Below are positions 36,302-45,600 of a stretch of 64,000 nucleotides of DNA, piece after piece. Numbering within the stretch: the first letter of the stretch is position 1; the number at the start of each line of letters is the position of its first letter. The notes beneath the pieces are model-generated. The model ran no database searches, was not told where the DNA came from, and saw nothing but the letters and a program-made list of their open reading frames with translations. The stretch comes from Burkholderiales bacterium. GTDB lineage: Bacteria > Pseudomonadota > Gammaproteobacteria > Burkholderiales > Burkholderiaceae_C. Position numbers and translations under genes: made by a program. The stretch covers positions 62,001-126,000 of the forward strand of contig JAKFVA010000015.1 in assembly GCA_021732385.1 (NCBI GenBank), in the 5' to 3' direction.

Positions 36302-37414
36302 ATGAAACCCGCCCCATTCAATCGCCGCATCTTTGCCCGCAGCGCCGCCAGTTTGCTGGCCGCGCTCGCCTGGCCCGGTGCGCAGGGCAGATCTGAGCCG
36401 GGAATCGGGGCGTCAATGGGCCCGCTATCAGGCCCACTGGAAAAAGACCGCTTGACGCTGGCGGTGGGCGGCAAATCGGCGTTTTATTACCTGCCGCTCA
36501 CCATCGCCGAGCATTTGGGCTTTTTCCGCGCGCAGGGGCTGGCGCTGGACATTACCGACCATATTGACGCCGACCATGCCCAACAGGCGGCGCTGTCTGG
36601 CCAGGCCGACGTGGTTTGCGGCGAGTTTGACCACACCTTGCTGCTGCAAACACGCAAGCAGTACTACCAGTCGTTTGTGCAACTGGCGCGCACGCCGCAA
36701 CTGGTGCTGGGCGTGTCCACCCGCAGTGGCGTGAGCTACCGTACGGCGGCCGACCTGCGCGGCAAGAAAATTGGCTTGCCTGCTAATGGGGCGTCGGGCA
36801 GCGCACTGGCCAATTCGCTGTGCAATCGCGTGCTCGAGCGCGCCGGCTTGAGCGCCGCCGATGTGAGCTATGTCAGCCTGGACAACTTGCAGGCGGTGTT
36901 GCTGGCCTTTCGCCAAGGTCAAATTGATGCGCTGTGCCACACCGACCCGGTGATGACCATGCTGGAGCAAAGGGGCGACATCAGGGTCATTTGCGACACC
37001 CGCACACTCAAAGCCACACTTGACTGGTTTGGCGGGCCCATGCCCGCCGCCTGCCTGTACGCGCGGCTGGGTTTTGTGCAAAACCACCCCAATACCTGCC
37101 AGGCGCTGGCCAACGGCATTGTGCGTTCGCTCAAATGGCTGCAAACCGCCGGGCCCAGCGACTTGATCAAGGCCGTGCCCGAATCCCATTTGCAGGGCGA
37201 TCGCTCGGCTTACCTGGCCTCATTCAACAAGCTGCGCGAGGCCATTTCCCCAGACGGTGTGCTACCCACCGAGGCTGCGCAGACGGCCTGGCGCGTGTTT
37301 GCCAGCGCCGCAGATACTGGCAGCGCAGCCCCAGTGGTGTTGCCAAAAATCGTGCTGTCGCGCGCCTATACCAACACGTATGCGCTGCGCGCCAAGGCGT
37401 ATTTCAAGCTTTAA
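36302..37414 (+). CDS. NMT1/SsuA-like ABC-type substrate-binding protein, orphan
   Basis: A 370-residue periplasmic binding protein of the nitrate/sulfonate/thiamine-precursor class. The signal NRRIFARSAASLLAALA carries an RR pair and may use Tat. The binding fold shows LTLAVGGKSAFYYLPLTIAEHLGFFRAQGLALDI, DVVCGEFDHTLLLQ, DLRGKKIGLPANGASGSALAN and RQGQIDALCHTDPVMTML. No permease or ATPase gene lies nearby, so its partners and ligand are unknown. The start ATG 36302 has no good ribosome site. Confidence 0.8.
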   Translation: MKPAPFNRRIFARSAASLLAALAWPGAQGRSEPGIGASMGPLSGPLEKDRLTLAVGGKSAFYYLPLTIAEHLGFFRAQGLALDITDHIDADHAQQAALSGQADVVCGEFDHTLLLQTRKQYYQSFVQLARTPQLVLGVSTRSGVSYRTAADLRGKKIGLPANGASGSALANSLCNRVLERAGLSAADVSYVSLDNLQAVLLAFRQGQIDALCHTDPVMTMLEQRGDIRVICDTRTLKATLDWFGGPMPAACLYARLGFVQNHPNTCQALANGIVRSLKWLQTAGPSDLIKAVPESHLQGDRSAYLASFNKLREAISPDGVLPTEAAQTAWRVFASAADTGSAAPVVLPKIVLSRAYTNTYALRAKAYFKL

Positions 37415-37430
37415 GTTGCCTGGTTTTTTT

Positions 37431-37479
37431 GCTATTAAAACAATAGTAAAAAAGTATAGCGTTACCCGCACGTCAATAA
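37431..37479 (+). repeat. dispersed intergenic hairpin repeat, copy B
   Basis: Stem CTATT, AAAAC, AATAG, then an A-rich spacer and ATAGCGTTACCCGCACGTCAAT. It is nearly the same as copies A (2021) and C (49083). Located 16 bases after the binding-protein gene. Confidence 0.75.
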
Positions 37480-37629
37480 AGGGCTACAGATGCTTTTGAT
37501 GGCTAAAAAACCCTGTTTTTCTGGATTTTTGAGTTAGCCGTCGTGTTTTTTCGCTGCAGACGGCTCTGCCCGGGCGTGTTTTAAAGGTTTTTGGCCTTTT
37601 TTTAAAGGTGAAATTTAGCGCTAAGCCAA

Positions 37630-37677
37630 TACCGGTGTGCGGGTACCGCTATGGTTTTTTACTATACCTTTGATAGC
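37630..37677 (-). repeat. dispersed intergenic hairpin repeat, copy E (inverted)
   Basis: Read on the minus strand it begins GCTATCAAAGGTATAG, followed by A6, CCATAGCGGTACCCGCAC. It is the same element as copy B in the opposite direction, about 150 bases away, and points away from mltD. Confidence 0.65.
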
Positions 37678-37704
37678 GCGCTACACCAAATCAAACTGCG
37701 ACAG

Positions 37705-39201
37705 TCACTTTTTGGTGGATTTCACGCTTCTACCGGTTTGTGCCGTGGCTTTGGTTCGGGGCTTGGCTTTCACGGTGGCTGTGCTGCGGCTTGCTGGCGG
37801 GCGGCTTCTGACTGGTAAAAACAACGCCACTTGCTGCCCTGCCGTGAAGGCGCTGGCCACACCCACGTTGTTCCAGATGGCCACATCGGCAGCGTTGAGT
37901 TTGTAGCGGCGCGCCAGCGACAGCACGGTGTCTTGTTTGCCGGCTTTGACCAAGGTACGGCGCACCACGGCTTCGGGCGCCAGCCGCAGCTGGCCGTTGT
38001 CAGCGACATGGCTGGCCACGTCATCCGCATGCGTTCCGTTGCGTGGCACCAGCAAGACCGAGCCAGCCTGGATGGTGACGCGAGCGGGAATCTGGTTGAC
38101 GGTGCGAAACTCGGCTTCGCTCACGCCAAAGCGCTTGGCTACCTCCGCCGGTTTTTGGTGCGAGGGCGCGACCCAGGCTGTCCAACTAGCCAGCCGCCCG
38201 CCGGTGTAAGCCTGGTAATTGCGCGCAAATACCTCGGCGTTGTCCCATGGCAGCAGAAGGTGCGGCGTGCCCGCCGCCAAAATTACTGGTCGATTGGCTG
38301 ATGGGTTGAGCGCCTTGAAATCTTCCAGGCGCACCTCAGCCAGCTTGGCCGCCAATTCCACGTCAATATCGCGGGTGATGCTCACAGCCTGAAAGTAGGG
38401 GTGGTTGGGAACATGCGGCAGCCGGACGTTAAAGGCCTCGGGGCGGGCGACCAAGTTTTTCACGCCCTGCAGTTTGGGCACGTACTGGCGCGTTTCATTG
38501 GGCATGTTGAGGTCGGTGTAGGCAGCGCCCAAGCCGGCCTTTTTGTTTTTGGCAATGGCCCGGCCAACGCTGCCTTCACCCCAGTTGTAGGCCGCCAGCG
38601 CCAGGTGCCAGTCGCCAAACATTGCGTGGAGTTTTTGCAGGTAGTCGAGCGCGGCTCGGGTTGAAGCCAGCACGTCGCGCCGGTCGTCGCGGAACACGTT
38701 TTGGCGCAGCTCAAAATGCTTGCCGGTGCTGGGGATGAACTGCCACATGCCCGCCGCCTTGGCGGTAGACACGGCCTGCGGGTTGAACGCCGACTCAATA
38801 AAGGGCAGCAGCGCCAGTTCGGTGGGCATGTTGCGTCGCTCCAGCTCTTCAACCACATGAAACAGGTATTTGCTGCCGCGGTCGGTCATGCGGCTGAGGT
38901 AATCGGGCCGCGAGGCATACCACTGCTCTTGCTGGCCAACCAGATCAGACTGCAAATCAGGCATGGCAAAGCCGCGGCGGATACGCTCCCACAGGTCTTG
39001 CGGCAGGGCGACTTGGGCAACGGTTTGCCCTTCAAGCGAGGCGGACTGAATAGCCAGCAGGGGTTGCGTGCCGGGTGGCCGTGTTTGCGTGGTGTTGTCA
39101 GCCGTGCTTTTGGCGGGGTCAATGCCAGTTGGCGCGGTGGTGGCGCAGCCACCGAGGGCGGCGAGCAACAGGGCCACGCCCAGGGTGTGGAGAATTTTCA
39201 T
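37705..39201 (-). CDS. mltD: membrane-bound lytic murein transglycosylase D-like lipoprotein with LysM domains
   Basis: Cleaves peptidoglycan glycan strands from the outer membrane. With ATG 39201 it has 498 residues. The lipobox LGGC gives Cys19. The SLT domain has catalytic Glu136 (LLPFIESAFNPQAVS), followed by AAGMWQFIPSTG and LALAAYNWGEGSV. Two C-terminal LysM repeats (about EVAKRFGVSEAEFRTVNQIP and TVLSLARRYKLNAADVAIWNN) bind peptidoglycan; the tail is basic. ATGA overlap with gloB upstream means coupled translation; gloB-mltD is a usual betaproteobacterial pair. Confidence 0.94.
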   Translation of the reverse strand: MKILHTLGVALLLAALGGCATTAPTGIDPAKSTADNTTQTRPPGTQPLLAIQSASLEGQTVAQVALPQDLWERIRRGFAMPDLQSDLVGQQEQWYASRPDYLSRMTDRGSKYLFHVVEELERRNMPTELALLPFIESAFNPQAVSTAKAAGMWQFIPSTGKHFELRQNVFRDDRRDVLASTRAALDYLQKLHAMFGDWHLALAAYNWGEGSVGRAIAKNKKAGLGAAYTDLNMPNETRQYVPKLQGVKNLVARPEAFNVRLPHVPNHPYFQAVSITRDIDVELAAKLAEVRLEDFKALNPSANRPVILAAGTPHLLLPWDNAEVFARNYQAYTGGRLASWTAWVAPSHQKPAEVAKRFGVSEAEFRTVNQIPARVTIQAGSVLLVPRNGTHADDVASHVADNGQLRLAPEAVVRRTLVKAGKQDTVLSLARRYKLNAADVAIWNNVGVASAFTAGQQVALFLPVRSRPPASRSTATVKAKPRTKATAQTGRSVKSTKK

Positions 39202-39971
39202 CGGAAGTGGTTTTTCCATTCGCGCAGGGTGGTGAATACGCCGAGTTCGTCGGGCTGGGTCGCGGGATTTTGCTGGCGTGCAGAGGCCGCGACCTCGGCG
39301 TTGCGGGCGCGCAAAAACGGGTTGATGAGCAGTTCCTGCGCCAGCGTGCTGGGCAGGGTGGGCAGGTTGCTGGCGCGCTGTGCGCTGCACCATTGCTGGT
39401 AATGCTGCAAATCGGTGTTGCCAGGCTCCACGTGCTGGGCAAACTTGAGGTTGCTGAGCGTGTATTCATGGGTGCAGCAAACGCGCGTGTGGCCTGGTAA
39501 GGCAGCCAGCGCAGTCAACGAGGCCAGCATCTGTGCCGGTGTGCCTTCAAACAAGCGCCCACAGCCGCCTGAAAACAGAGTGTCACCACAAAACAGCAAC
39601 GGGCTGCCAGACGCTTTCTCGCAAAAATAGGCAATGTGGCCAGCGGTGTGGCCAGGCACCTCCATCACCATAAAAGGCAGCCCCAGCACGTCCACGGTGT
39701 CGCCTGCTGCCAATCGGGTTAGTGGCTCGGGCATGGGTTCATGCAACGGGCCGAACACTTGGGCTCCGGTGGCTTCGCGCAAGGCGGCCACGCCGCCAAT
39801 GTGATCGGCATGGTGGTGCGTGACTAAAATGGTTTTGAGTTGCAGGCCCAGGCGCTGCAGGGCGTCGCGTACCGGCTGTGCATCACCGGGGTCCACCACC
39901 ATCGCCTGCTGTCCGTTGTGCAGCAGCCAGATGTAGTTGTCAGCAAAGGCCGCTAGCGGTATTAAGTTCAT
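39198..39971 (-). CDS. gloB: hydroxyacylglutathione hydrolase (glyoxalase II)
   Basis: Hydrolyses S-lactoylglutathione in methylglyoxal detoxification. A 257-residue metallo-beta-lactamase fold with the start MNLIPLAAFADNYIWLL typical of GloB. Zinc ligands lie in VTHHHADHIGG, GHTAGH and FCGDTLFSGGCGR, and the C-terminal substrate domain has CCTHEYTLSNLKFA and NPFLR. ATG 39971 shares bases with the ATG of the divergent methyltransferase gene. The end overlaps mltD. Confidence 0.97.
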   Translation of the reverse strand: MNLIPLAAFADNYIWLLHNGQQAMVVDPGDAQPVRDALQRLGLQLKTILVTHHHADHIGGVAALREATGAQVFGPLHEPMPEPLTRLAAGDTVDVLGLPFMVMEVPGHTAGHIAYFCEKASGSPLLFCGDTLFSGGCGRLFEGTPAQMLASLTALAALPGHTRVCCTHEYTLSNLKFAQHVEPGNTDLQHYQQWCSAQRASNLPTLPSTLAQELLINPFLRARNAEVAASARQQNPATQPDELGVFTTLREWKNHFR

Positions 39972-40797
39972 GAGCCAGCAAATTATAGGTTTGCACGACT
40001 GGTTGGCTACGCCACCTGGCCGTTACCTGCTCAATTGGGAGGCGGCCCAGTTTGAGCGTGCGGTAGCGGACATTTTTGGCTACCACGCCTTGCAACTGGG
40101 TTTGCCCGAGCTAAACGCCCTGCAAGCCAACCGCATGCCGCACCGTTGGCTAGCCACCGATGCCCTCTCCGCAGTTGGATCGCCACAGCCACCATTGCCA
40201 ATATCCACAGCCAATGAAGCAATCGCGCAGCCCCACCGCATTGCCCTGCTGACGGATCTAGCGGCGCTGCCATTTCCTGAAAACAGCCTGGATCTGGTGC
40301 TGCTGCCGCACACGCTGGAGACCAGCGCCGACGCCCACGCGACGCTGCGCGAGGTTGAACGGGTCCTGGTGCCCGAAGGCAAGGTGGTTATCAGTTGCTT
40401 CAACCCGGCGAGCTTGTGGGGGCTGCGACAGCGCCGCGCGCGGCTCTACAAAAAACTAGGGATGGGCGACCTGTATTTGCCCGAGGCGGGCGAGTTTTTG
40501 GGTTACTGGCGCCTGCGCGATTGGCTGCGACTGTTGAGTTTTGAGGTCGAGTCAGGCGCTTTTGGCTGCTACCGTCCGGCGGTGCGCAGCGAGCAATGGC
40601 TTAATCGCTTCGCCTACATGGATGCGGTGGGCGCACGTTGGTGGCCTATTTTGGGCAGCGTGTATTTTGTGGTCGCGGTCAAGCGGGTGCGCGGCATGCG
40701 GCTGATGGGCCCTGTATGGAAAAGCCAGAAAAAAATGGCGAATGCACCGGTGTCAGTCGCCAATCAGGTTCAACCGCGCAGTGGCGGCGCAGACTGA
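39970..40797 (+). CDS. class I SAM-dependent methyltransferase
   Basis: A 275-residue methyltransferase-domain protein. It starts MSQQIIGLHDWLATPPGRYLLNWE, the usual start of a betaproteobacterial family beside gloB and rnhA. The SAM fold is weakly marked: the first Gly motif is not classical, but DLVLLPHTLETSADAHATLREVERVLVPEGKVVISCFNP matches motifs II-III of UbiE-like enzymes. The substrate is unknown. ATG 39970 overlaps the start codon of gloB on the other strand. A terminator follows. Confidence 0.8.
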   Translation: MSQQIIGLHDWLATPPGRYLLNWEAAQFERAVADIFGYHALQLGLPELNALQANRMPHRWLATDALSAVGSPQPPLPISTANEAIAQPHRIALLTDLAALPFPENSLDLVLLPHTLETSADAHATLREVERVLVPEGKVVISCFNPASLWGLRQRRARLYKKLGMGDLYLPEAGEFLGYWRLRDWLRLLSFEVESGAFGCYRPAVRSEQWLNRFAYMDAVGARWWPILGSVYFVVAVKRVRGMRLMGPVWKSQKKMANAPVSVANQVQPRSGGAD

Positions 40798-40814
40798 CCC
40801 AGCTAATCCGCGCC

Positions 40815-40841
40815 AGCGTCGACAATCGGCGCTTTTGTTTT
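40815..40841 (+). terminator. intrinsic terminator between methyltransferase gene and rnhA
   Basis: AGCGTCGA, loop CAA, TCGGCGCT (one G-U pair) then TTTGTTTT. It ends 16 bases before the rnhA ATG, so it may also attenuate read-through into rnhA. Confidence 0.6.
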
Positions 40842-40857
40842 CACCATTGGCCAATTT

Positions 40858-41316
40858 ATGAATCCAGTCGAAATCTACACTGATGGTGCCTGCAAAGGCA
40901 ACCCTGGCCCTGGCGGCTGGGGTGCCCTGTTGCTGTCTGGGGTTACAGAAAAAGAGCTGTTTGGTGGCGAATCAGCCACCACCAATAACCGCATGGAACT
41001 GACCGCCGTGATCGAGGCACTGGCGGCTTTGAAAAAGCCCTGCGCCATCACGCTCTACCTCGACAGTGAATATGTACGCAAGGGCATCACCGAATGGCTG
41101 GCGGGCTGGAAGGCACGCGGCTGGCGAACCGCGGCCAAGCAGCCCGTGAAAAACCAGGACTTGTGGCAACGCCTGGATGCCCTGCTGGCGCAATCAACCC
41201 ACCAGATTGACTGGCGTTGGGTCAAGGGCCATGCAGGCAACCCCGGCAATGAGCGCGCCGATGCGCTGGCCAACCGGGGCGTGGAGTCTCTTCAGCGTGG
41301 TGGGGCGGTGAACTAA
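40858..41316 (+). CDS. rnhA: ribonuclease HI
   Basis: Degrades RNA in RNA-DNA hybrids. 152 residues with the catalytic acids Asp9 ([16 protein letters not shown]), Glu47 ([13 protein letters not shown]), Asp69 ([12 protein letters not shown]) and Asp135 (NERADALAN), and His125 in [13 protein letters not shown]. Start ATG 40858. Confidence 0.97.
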   Translation: MNPVEIYTDGACKGNPGPGGWGALLLSGVTEKELFGGESATTNNRMELTAVIEALAALKKPCAITLYLDSEYVRKGITEWLAGWKARGWRTAAKQPVKNQDLWQRLDALLAQSTHQIDWRWVKGHAGNPGNERADALANRGVESLQRGGAVN

Positions 41317-41334
41317 AGCCCTTGTTTACAGTCC

Positions 41335-41356
41335 AGCAACAGTTGCTCGCTATTAT
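41335..41356 (+). promoter_or_regulatory. inverted repeat and -10-like box before the RND adaptor gene
   Basis: AGCAAC-A-GTTGCT (41335-41347) is a perfect 6-base inverted repeat just before TATTAT (41351-41356), which lies 7 bases before the ATG at 41364. It could be a repressor site over a promoter with a leaderless message. No convincing -35 at 17 bases. Confidence 0.35.
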
Positions 41357-41363
41357 CTTTTTC

Positions 41364-42587
41364 ATGGCTTCTAAAACAATTTACACGGCAATAGCCGTCA
41401 TTGGTGTTGCAGGTTTATCCGCAGCCGGCTGGTGGTATCAATCTCGCCCTCAAACACCAAAAGTAATCGCTGGCAGCGCTGTTGCGCAGGCTCAAACGCC
41501 GGCTGCCTCTGCGGTGCGGATTTCTGGGGTAGAAGTTGTTCGGGTTGAGGTGCGCACACTGCAAGACGATGCACAGGCTGTTGGCAGCTTGCGTGCACGT
41601 CAAAGCGTCATGCTGCGGCCGGAGGTGGCGGGTCGGGTTATGCGCTTGGGGTTTGCAGATGGCGCACGTGTTAAGCGTGGTCAGATTTTGGTGCAGCTTG
41701 ACGACGCGCTGCAAAAAGCCGAGTTGCAGCAGGCCCAAGCCCAGCAGTCGATTGCCCGCTCCAACTACAAACGCAATCAGGAACTGGTGGCGCAAAATTT
41801 TGTAGCCCAACGCGTGCTCGATGAAAGCGAAGCCAATTTGCAGGTGGCCGATGCCCAGGTGGCGCTAGCACGTGCGCGTTTGCAGCGCATGGCAATTACC
41901 GCACCGTTTGACGGCACAGTTGGCCTTGGCGCAGTCAATTCGGGTGACTATGTTCGCGACGGTGCCGATTTGGTGAATTTGCAGGACTCACGCAGCATGC
42001 AAGTCGATTTCAGCCTGGCAGAGCGTTACCAAAGTCGGCTGCGCATTGGCCAGCCCGTTGAATTGACGCTGGACGCCTTGCCAGGTCGCCGCGTGATGGC
42101 TCAGATAGAGGCTGTTGATCCTCTGCTTGATGCCAACGGTCGTGCTGTTTCGGTGCGGGCACGGGTGGATAACACGCCCGACAATGCGTTGCGCCCTGGC
42201 ATGTTTGCGCGCGCAAACGTGATCTTTGATGTGCGGGAAAATGCCTTGCTGGTGCCAGAAGAGGCTATCGTTCCGCAATCAGGCAAGCAGTTTGTATTTA
42301 AGGTGGTTGCGCCCACTGCGCCGCCTGGCACCGGCAGCACCGCACTTTCCGCCGAACCCAAAACCGTATCTCAGCGCCAGGAAGTCAAGCTGGGGTTACG
42401 GCGTGCAGGTAAGGTGGAAATAGCCGAGGGCTTGAAGTCTGGCGACATTGTGGTGGTAGCAGGGCAGCAGCGCTTGCAGCGCGACGGTACGCCAGTGCGT
42501 GTGATTGATCTGGCCAATTCCGCATCGCCCACTTCTTTAGCCCCCGCTGCTGCCGCGTCCGCGGTAACGGCCCAGTCGGCGCGTTAG
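41364..42587 (+). CDS. RND efflux periplasmic adaptor (membrane fusion protein)
   Basis: A HlyD/AcrA-type adaptor of 407 residues joining the pump to an outer-membrane channel. One N-terminal helix (TIYTAIAVIGVAGLSAAGWW) anchors it; there is no lipobox cysteine. It has the lipoyl half LRPEVAGRVMRLGFADGARVKRGQILVQLDD, a coiled-coil hairpin rich in Ala/Gln, and the second lipoyl half ITAPFDGTVGLGAVNSGDYV. ATG 41364 is chosen over a TTG at 41322. Followed after 31 bases by the pump gene; no outer-membrane factor gene is adjacent. Confidence 0.92.
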   Translation: MASKTIYTAIAVIGVAGLSAAGWWYQSRPQTPKVIAGSAVAQAQTPAASAVRISGVEVVRVEVRTLQDDAQAVGSLRARQSVMLRPEVAGRVMRLGFADGARVKRGQILVQLDDALQKAELQQAQAQQSIARSNYKRNQELVAQNFVAQRVLDESEANLQVADAQVALARARLQRMAITAPFDGTVGLGAVNSGDYVRDGADLVNLQDSRSMQVDFSLAERYQSRLRIGQPVELTLDALPGRRVMAQIEAVDPLLDANGRAVSVRARVDNTPDNALRPGMFARANVIFDVRENALLVPEEAIVPQSGKQFVFKVVAPTAPPGTGSTALSAEPKTVSQRQEVKLGLRRAGKVEIAEGLKSGDIVVVAGQQRLQRDGTPVRVIDLANSASPTSLAPAAAASAVTAQSAR

Positions 42588-42618
42588 ACCGTAGTCACTT
42601 TCAACTAGGGCGTCCATC

Positions 42619-45600
42619 ATGCAATTGCCTGAGATATCAATTCGGCGTCCAGTCTTCGCCACCGTGCTGTCGCTGCTGATTTTGCTCATTGGCATGGTGT
42701 CTTATGGCAGTCTGAACGTACGCGAATACCCCAAAATTGATGAGCCGGTAGTGACCGTTGAAACACGCTTTGCGGGCGCGTCCAGCGAGGTAATGGAATC
42801 ACAAATTACCAAGGTGCTGGAAGATTCGCTGGCTGGCATTGAAGGCGTAGACGTCATCAGCTCGTTGTCTCGTCAGGAACAAAGCCAGATCACAGTGCGG
42901 TTCTCGCTATCGCGCGACCCTGACTCCGCAGCCGCCGATGTGCGCGACAAAGTCTCGAGGGTTCGCCAGCGTCTGCCGCAGGACATTGATGAGCCGGTCA
43001 TCGCCAAGGTTGAGGCCGATGCCACACCAGTGATTTTTCTGGCCCTCAGCTCTGACACTCACAACGCGCTGCAACTTACCGACATGGCCAACCGCTTGAT
43101 AAAGCCGGTGTTGCAAACCGCGCCGGGTGCAGCCGATGTGCGGATTTTTGGTGAGCGCCGTTTTGCCATGCGCATCTGGCTCGACCCCGACCGCCTTGCC
43201 GCTTATGGCCTGACCACGCAAGATGTTGAGGATGCGTTGCGCCGAAGCAATCTGGAAGTTCCGGCAGGCCGCATCGAAAGCAGCCAGCGCGAATTCAACG
43301 TCACGGCATTGACCGATTTGCAGCGACCCGAGCAATTTGAACAGGTCATTATCCGCACCGTAAAAGGGCAGCCAATTCGTATCGTTGATGTGGCCCGTGT
43401 GCAAGAGGCCGCGCAGGCTGAGCGCACCAGCGTCAACTTTAACGGGCGTGATGCGCTGGCGTTGGGCGTTATTCGCCAATCAACGGCCAATCCGCTGGAT
43501 TTGTCCAATGGCGTGCGCAAGCTGCTTGAGAAAATCAAGCAAGATTTGCCACCCGGCGTCATGGTGCAGGTGGCCAACGACAACTCGGTCTTTATTGACC
43601 GCTCCATCAAGGCGGTCTACACCACTATTTTGGAAGCTGTTGCGCTGGTTGCGCTGGTAATTTTTGTGTTTTTGCGTACAGTGCGCGCTTCCATCATTCC
43701 CCTGGTGACAATACCAGTCAGTTTGGTGGGCACGTTTGCCTTGATGGCGCTGGCTGGGTTCACCATCAACTCACTAACTTTGCTGGCACTGGTGCTTGCA
43801 ATTGGTTTGGTGGTCGACGATGCGATCGTGGTGCTTGAAAACATTTACCGCCACATTGAAGAGGGTATGGCACCCTTGCAGGCGGCGATTGTGGGCAGCA
43901 AGGAGATTGGCTTTGCGGTAGTCTGCATGACGTTGACATTGGCTGCGGTATATGCCCCATTGGCCTTTTCACCAGGACGTACCGGGCGCCTATTCACAGA
44001 ATTTGCCTTGGCACTCGCCGGAGCCGTAATCGTTTCTGGTTTTGTAGCGTTAACGCTCTCACCCATGATGTGCTCGGTACTGCTCAAGCACAACACCAAG
44101 CAATCCTGGTTTGACCGCAACATGGAGCGCGTACTAAACGCTCTAACACGAGGCTACAGCGCCGCCTTGCATTGGAGCATGACTTCCTGGAAATTCGGCG
44201 CTATTACGGTATCGCGCCGTTGGCTGGTTGTTTTTGTGATGTTGGGCAGCGGTGTCCTGGTGGCCCTGATGCTCAGCAATATCAAAAGCGAACTGGCACC
44301 GCTGGAAGATCGCGGCGTGATCTTGACGGTAATCAACGGCCCCGATGGAGCCACACTGGACTACACCTACCGCAATGCCCAGGCAGTTGCTGAGATTGGC
44401 AAGCAGTACAAGGAATTTGACCGGGTATTCATCGTTATTGGCAACCCTACGGTGGCCCAGGGTAACGTGTTTCTGCGCGCTGTTCCCTGGGAGGAACGTA
44501 GTCGCAGTACATTGGACATCGCGCGTGAAATCAGCCCCAAAATCGGCAGCCTGCCGGGCGTGTCGGCATTTCCGATTACGCCACCCTCGCTGGGCCAAGG
44601 CTTTCGCGAACGTCCGGTAAATTTTGTGATTTTGACTTCTGATAGCTATGCCAATTTGGCGGGTGTGGTGCGTAATTTTCAGGCTGAGCTGGCTAAAAAT
44701 CCGGGCTTTGTGCAGGTCGACACTGACTTGCGCCTCAATAAACCTGAAATCACCCTGGAGGTCAATCGTGAACGGGCCGCTGATGCGGGCGTGAGCGTGG
44801 AGTCAGTGGCGCGGGCGGTTGAAACCATGCTGGGTGGACGCAACGTGACACGTTACAAACGTGAAGGCGAGCAGTATGACGTGGTTGTTCAAACCGAATC
44901 CAAAGGTCGTGACACGCCAGACGACATTGAGAAAATATTTGTTCGTGGCACGAAAAACAATGTGCAAACACTAGTGCCCTTGTCTGCATTGGTCAAAGTC
45001 AATGAGGTGGTCGTACCGCGCGAACTCAATCACTTTGCGCAGCGCCGGTCAGCCTCGATTACCGCCAACTTGGCACCCGACTACGCCCTGGGCGAGGCGC
45101 TCACTTTCATGGACGCCACGGCCAAAAAGGTGCTCAAGCCGGGCTACGCCACCGACTTGAATGGCTCCAGCCGCGAGTTCAAGGCGTCGTCAGGCTCTTT
45201 GGGGCTGGTGTTTGCCATGGCCCTGGTGTTTATTTTTCTGGTGCTTGCGGCGCAATTTGAAAGCTTTATCGACCCCTTCATCATCATGCTGAGCGTGCCT
45301 TTGTCGATTGCTGGGGCCTTGATTGCCTTGCGCTGGACTGGGGGCACACTCAATGTGTTCAGCCAGATTGGCTTGATCACCCTTGTGGGACTAATTACCA
45401 AGCACGGCATTTTGATTGTGGAATTTGCCAACCAGCTGCGCGTCAAGGGCGTGGAGATGCACGAGGCGGTAATGCAGGCGGCTACCCAGCGCTTGCGGCC
45501 AATTTTGATGACCACTGGCGCCATGGTGCTGGGCTCCATACCACTGGCGTTTGCGTCGGGTGCGGGTGCAGAGAGCCGCCAGCAAATTGGCTGGGTGATT

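Larger units (their letters stand above)
37415..37704. other. 290-base intergenic region with paired hairpin repeats
   Basis: Between the binding-protein gene and the end of mltD (converging). It holds repeat copy B forward and copy E inverted at its two edges. The middle is T-rich, with runs such as at 37594-37602 that could end transcription from either side. I see no coding sequence in it. Confidence 0.6.
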
